DNA of 6,277 nucleotides from Actinomycetes bacterium (GTDB taxonomy: Bacteria > Actinomycetota > Acidimicrobiia > Acidimicrobiales > RAAP-2), in assembly GCA_021805305.1 (NCBI GenBank), contig JAJZFO010000130.1:1-6277 (forward strand), given 5' to 3'. Positions 4,538 through 6,277 of this stretch are shown piece by piece (position 1 is the first letter of the stretch; every line of letters begins with the position of its first letter). The position numbers were made by a program, and so were the translations under genes. Below the pieces are notes generated by a model. That model was not told the origin of the DNA, ran no database searches, and was given only the letters and a program-made list of their open reading frames with translations.

Positions 4538-5680
4538 CTAGGGCAGCGCCACCCGACCGTTCGGACCGATCAACGCCGCGCTGTTGGCGAAGTCATCGCG
4601 AGAGAGTTGGTTCATGAAGCCCCACGCCGCGTGCGACGGATCGACGACGGCGCGTCCACCGGGTTCGATCGTCAGGGGCGTGAGCGAGGCCGCCGTCGTC
4701 ACGCCCCGGGCGTTGATCGTCACGTGCAAAATCGCCGAGAGGGCGAGATCGCCCACGGTGGCGAAGGCGTCATAATTGGTGAAGTCACCGAGACTGTAAG
4801 CGATGAGGCGACCCCGATACCACTGCATGCCGCGCAGCACGTGCGGTCCACTGGCGATCACGAGGTCCGCGCCGTCATCAATCGCGGCGTGGGCGAACGC
4901 GTAGGGATTGCCACGGTTCTCGCCGTAGAAGGTCTCGGTCGCCCTGGTCACGTGATCCGCGCTGGGACCCTCGGCACCGGCGTGCATGTAGACGACCACC
5001 ACCTGCGCCTCTCGCTTCGCCTGGGCGATCAATTGGGCGGCGCGGCCGAAGTCCAGCAGATTATTGGTCAAGTAGTACGGCGCGAAGTCCACGAAGGCCA
5101 CCGCGATGCCCCGAACGTGCACCACGCCGATCTGACCGGGAAGGCCCGCTTGGACGATGCCGGCCGCCGCGAGAGCCGCCGACGTGTCGGCCTCGCCGCG
5201 GGCCCCGAAATCGTAGGAGTGGTTGTTCGCGCTATTGAGTATGTTGAACCCCGCGGCGCGGTACACCTGGGCGAAGGACGGGGGCACCCGGAACGCGTAG
5301 CACTCGCTCGACGAGGCCGAGCACTTCGACGTGGTGGCGTTGGTCATGGTGCCCTCGAGATTGCCGAAGACGACGTCGGCGCGTAGCGCCGGTTTGACCG
5401 GGGCGAAGTACGCGGCCGGGTCGGCCGGGAGTTGGGGCGTGTTGCCGAGGTCAGTGTCCCCGACCGCCGAGAGTGTGACGCTCGCGGGCACGGGCGCACT
5501 CGTCGTGGTCGTGGGCGCCAATGTCGTGGTCGTCGTCGTGGTGGTCGTGGTCGTCGTCGCGGCGGGACGCTCGACGACGTACGTGCCGGTACTCGCTCCC
5601 ACCACGAGCACGAGACCCAGCGAACCCCACCACCAGCGACGCGCCCCGCGCGTCGCTGGACGCACGTGTCGGCCTACCAC
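4538..5680 (-). CDS. CapA-family protein (metallophosphatase-like fold), membrane-anchored
   Basis: A 380-residue protein of the CapA/poly-gamma-glutamate synthesis family, whose domain has a calcineurin-like phosphoesterase fold. Layout: basic N-terminus, membrane anchor (about 16-36, WWWGSLGLVLVVG), a Thr-rich linker with 12 consecutive Thr (42-53) and TTTT (57-60), then the catalytic-type domain. Motifs: SAVGDTDLGN (71-80, D75), VFGNLEG (104-110), NSANNHSYDFG (149-159), VVYMHAGAE (229-237), ASGPHVLRG (276-284), YSLGDF (295-300). These keep the family's metal-site Asp, Asn and His. A Cys pair (C120, C127) after NLEG could form an extracellular disulfide. The GTG start overlaps the stop of the upstream glycosidase-domain gene by 7 nt; the Shine-Dalgarno is weak, so coupling is likely, and a GTG five codons further in is an alternative. 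The exact substrate, gamma-polyglutamate or another wall polymer, is unknown. Confidence 0.9.
   Translation of the reverse strand: MVGRHVRPATRGARRWWWGSLGLVLVVGASTGTYVVERPAATTTTTTTTTTTTLAPTTTTSAPVPASVTLSAVGDTDLGNTPQLPADPAAYFAPVKPALRADVVFGNLEGTMTNATTSKCSASSSECYAFRVPPSFAQVYRAAGFNILNSANNHSYDFGARGEADTSAALAAAGIVQAGLPGQIGVVHVRGIAVAFVDFAPYYLTNNLLDFGRAAQLIAQAKREAQVVVVYMHAGAEGPSADHVTRATETFYGENRGNPYAFAHAAIDDGADLVIASGPHVLRGMQWYRGRLIAYSLGDFTNYDAFATVGDLALSAILHVTINARGVTTAASLTPLTIEPGGRAVVDPSHAAWGFMNQLSRDDFANSAALIGPNGRVALP
5522..5557 (-). repeat. Run of 12 Thr codons (ACG/ACC/ACA) in the CapA linker
   Basis: Twelve consecutive Thr codons, mostly ACG and ACC mixed, encode residues 42-53 just outside the membrane anchor. 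On the plus strand it reads as GTC/GTG repeats. Thr/Pro linkers like this are known O-mannosylation targets in actinobacterial surface proteins. Codon mixing makes the tract imperfect, which lowers but does not remove the chance of slippage in whole-codon steps. Confidence 0.85.
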
Positions 5681-6277
5681 GGCTGGGGTTCTCCGGGACC
5701 CCGCGAGAGGAACACCGCGAAGAAGTCCTTGGTACTGGGGTAGAGGAAGCGGTTAGGGATTTGGTTGGGGTTGGGCACGTCCAGGGCCGGGCCCATCGCG
5801 CCGGGCCCCGAGTAGGTCACGAAGATCGGCCACTCGGGATTGATGTCGAGCTCCATGGCGCGAACGCAATGCAGCTGCACCATGACACTCGCCATCGAGG
5901 CGGCGGTCTGCGCGGGGGCGGCCGCGTAGATCAAGTTGCCGTTCTTGTCGATACCGAGCGCCGAGCGCCAGACCGCGGGCGCTCCGTGCAAGGTCAGTCC
6001 CCACGCGAAATCGTCGGCGGTGCGCGGGGTGGGACGCGAATTATCGACGAGGAGTGGAAGGTTCTGTCGGGCCATGACGACGGTCGGACCGGGATCTGGA
6101 CCACCCGCCCACTGGGTGATCCCCACCGTGCCATTGGTGTATCGCACCACCGTCGCCAAGCCCTTGATCATCGGGAAGTACAAGGTGTGATTGGTGTAGA
6201 AACCGCCCAAACCGTCGTGTTCGTAGAAACCAGAATTGAAGGTGGCGAGCAACCGGCCGAGTCCCGTCAAGGGCACT
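5674..6277 (-). CDS. Phosphodiester glycosidase (NAGPA/DUF2233) domain protein, 5' end outside window
   Basis: The last 200 codons are visible and the frame is open to the right edge, so the N-terminus is missing. The domain is related to the human lysosomal uncovering enzyme (NAGPA), which cleaves N-acetylglucosamine from a phosphodiester; bacterial members are usually exported. Visible blocks (numbered from the first in-window GTG): ATFNSGFY (11-18), GGFYTNHTLY (24-33), ATVVRY (41-46), ARQNLPLLVDN (69-79), WRSALGIDKNGNLIY (103-117) and RAMELDINPEW (139-149). The RSALGID and LDIN segments stand where NAGPA proteins carry the R(T/S)xxG and NLDGG-type motifs, so the Gly-rich stretch is changed. 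It lies directly before capA in a 7-nt overlap, so the two are probably co-translated and work on the same envelope polymer. Confidence 0.85.
   Translation of the reverse strand, partial: VPLTGLGRLLATFNSGFYEHDGLGGFYTNHTLYFPMIKGLATVVRYTNGTVGITQWAGGPDPGPTVVMARQNLPLLVDNSRPTPRTADDFAWGLTLHGAPAVWRSALGIDKNGNLIYAAAPAQTAASMASVMVQLHCVRAMELDINPEWPIFVTYSGPGAMGPALDVPNPNQIPNRFLYPSTKDFFAVFLSRGPGEPQPW

Noticed and set aside
4532..4539. AGGATCCT palindrome spanning both convergent stop codons as a terminator
   Set aside because: It has no loop and only 4 bp per arm, so it cannot form a useful hairpin; likely chance. No better terminator was found in the junction.
4529..5386. 285-codon plus-strand frame opposite the CapA gene
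   Set aside because: The opposite strand carries the complete set of CapA motifs; this frame shows only low-complexity Arg/His/Gly content.

Overview
The window is high-GC, gene-dense bacterial DNA with tightly packed genes, GTG starts, and two plus-strand genes whose -10 boxes sit directly before the start codon, as in leaderless mRNAs. Together with Thr-rich linkers on envelope proteins and a CWCG-type thymidine kinase, this points to an actinobacterium. An acidimicrobial lineage is a guess from the gene style; no marker here proves it.

Left part (1-1289): the last 33 codons of a gene that resembles the C-terminus of 6-phosphofructokinase converge on a type II thymidine kinase (tdk), with an 8-bp perfect hairpin filling the gap between the two stop codons. 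Divergent from tdk is a TrmO/TsaA-family gene (S-adenosylmethionine-dependent methylation of t6A37 in tRNA). The 81-bp gap between them holds a symmetric element carrying overlapping -10 hexamers on both strands.

Middle part (1291-3636, minus strand): three close genes read in the order secreted helical protein of unknown function, isochorismatase-family hydrolase whose nucleophilic Cys is replaced by Val, and PfkB-family sugar or nucleoside kinase. The gaps are 24 nt and 0 nt, so they are probably one transcript. Upstream is a 176-bp divergent region with a near-perfect 13+13 palindrome at the -35 position of a candidate promoter.

Right part (3819-6277): a plus-strand gene encodes a membrane-anchored or exported protein of unknown family. 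It converges on a minus-strand pair, an N-terminally truncated (by the window edge) phosphodiester glycosidase-domain protein (NAGPA/DUF2233) followed with a 7-nt overlap by a membrane-anchored CapA-family protein with a 12-Thr tract. This pair probably acts on cell-envelope glycan or polymer.

There are no rRNA or tRNA genes, CRISPR arrays, insertion sequences or phage genes. Most of the content is ordinary chromosomal housekeeping and envelope genes. The points most worth a second look are the symmetric tdk/trmO promoter, the Cys-less hydrolase coupled to a kinase, the palindromic operator candidate, and the two divergent exported proteins of unknown function.
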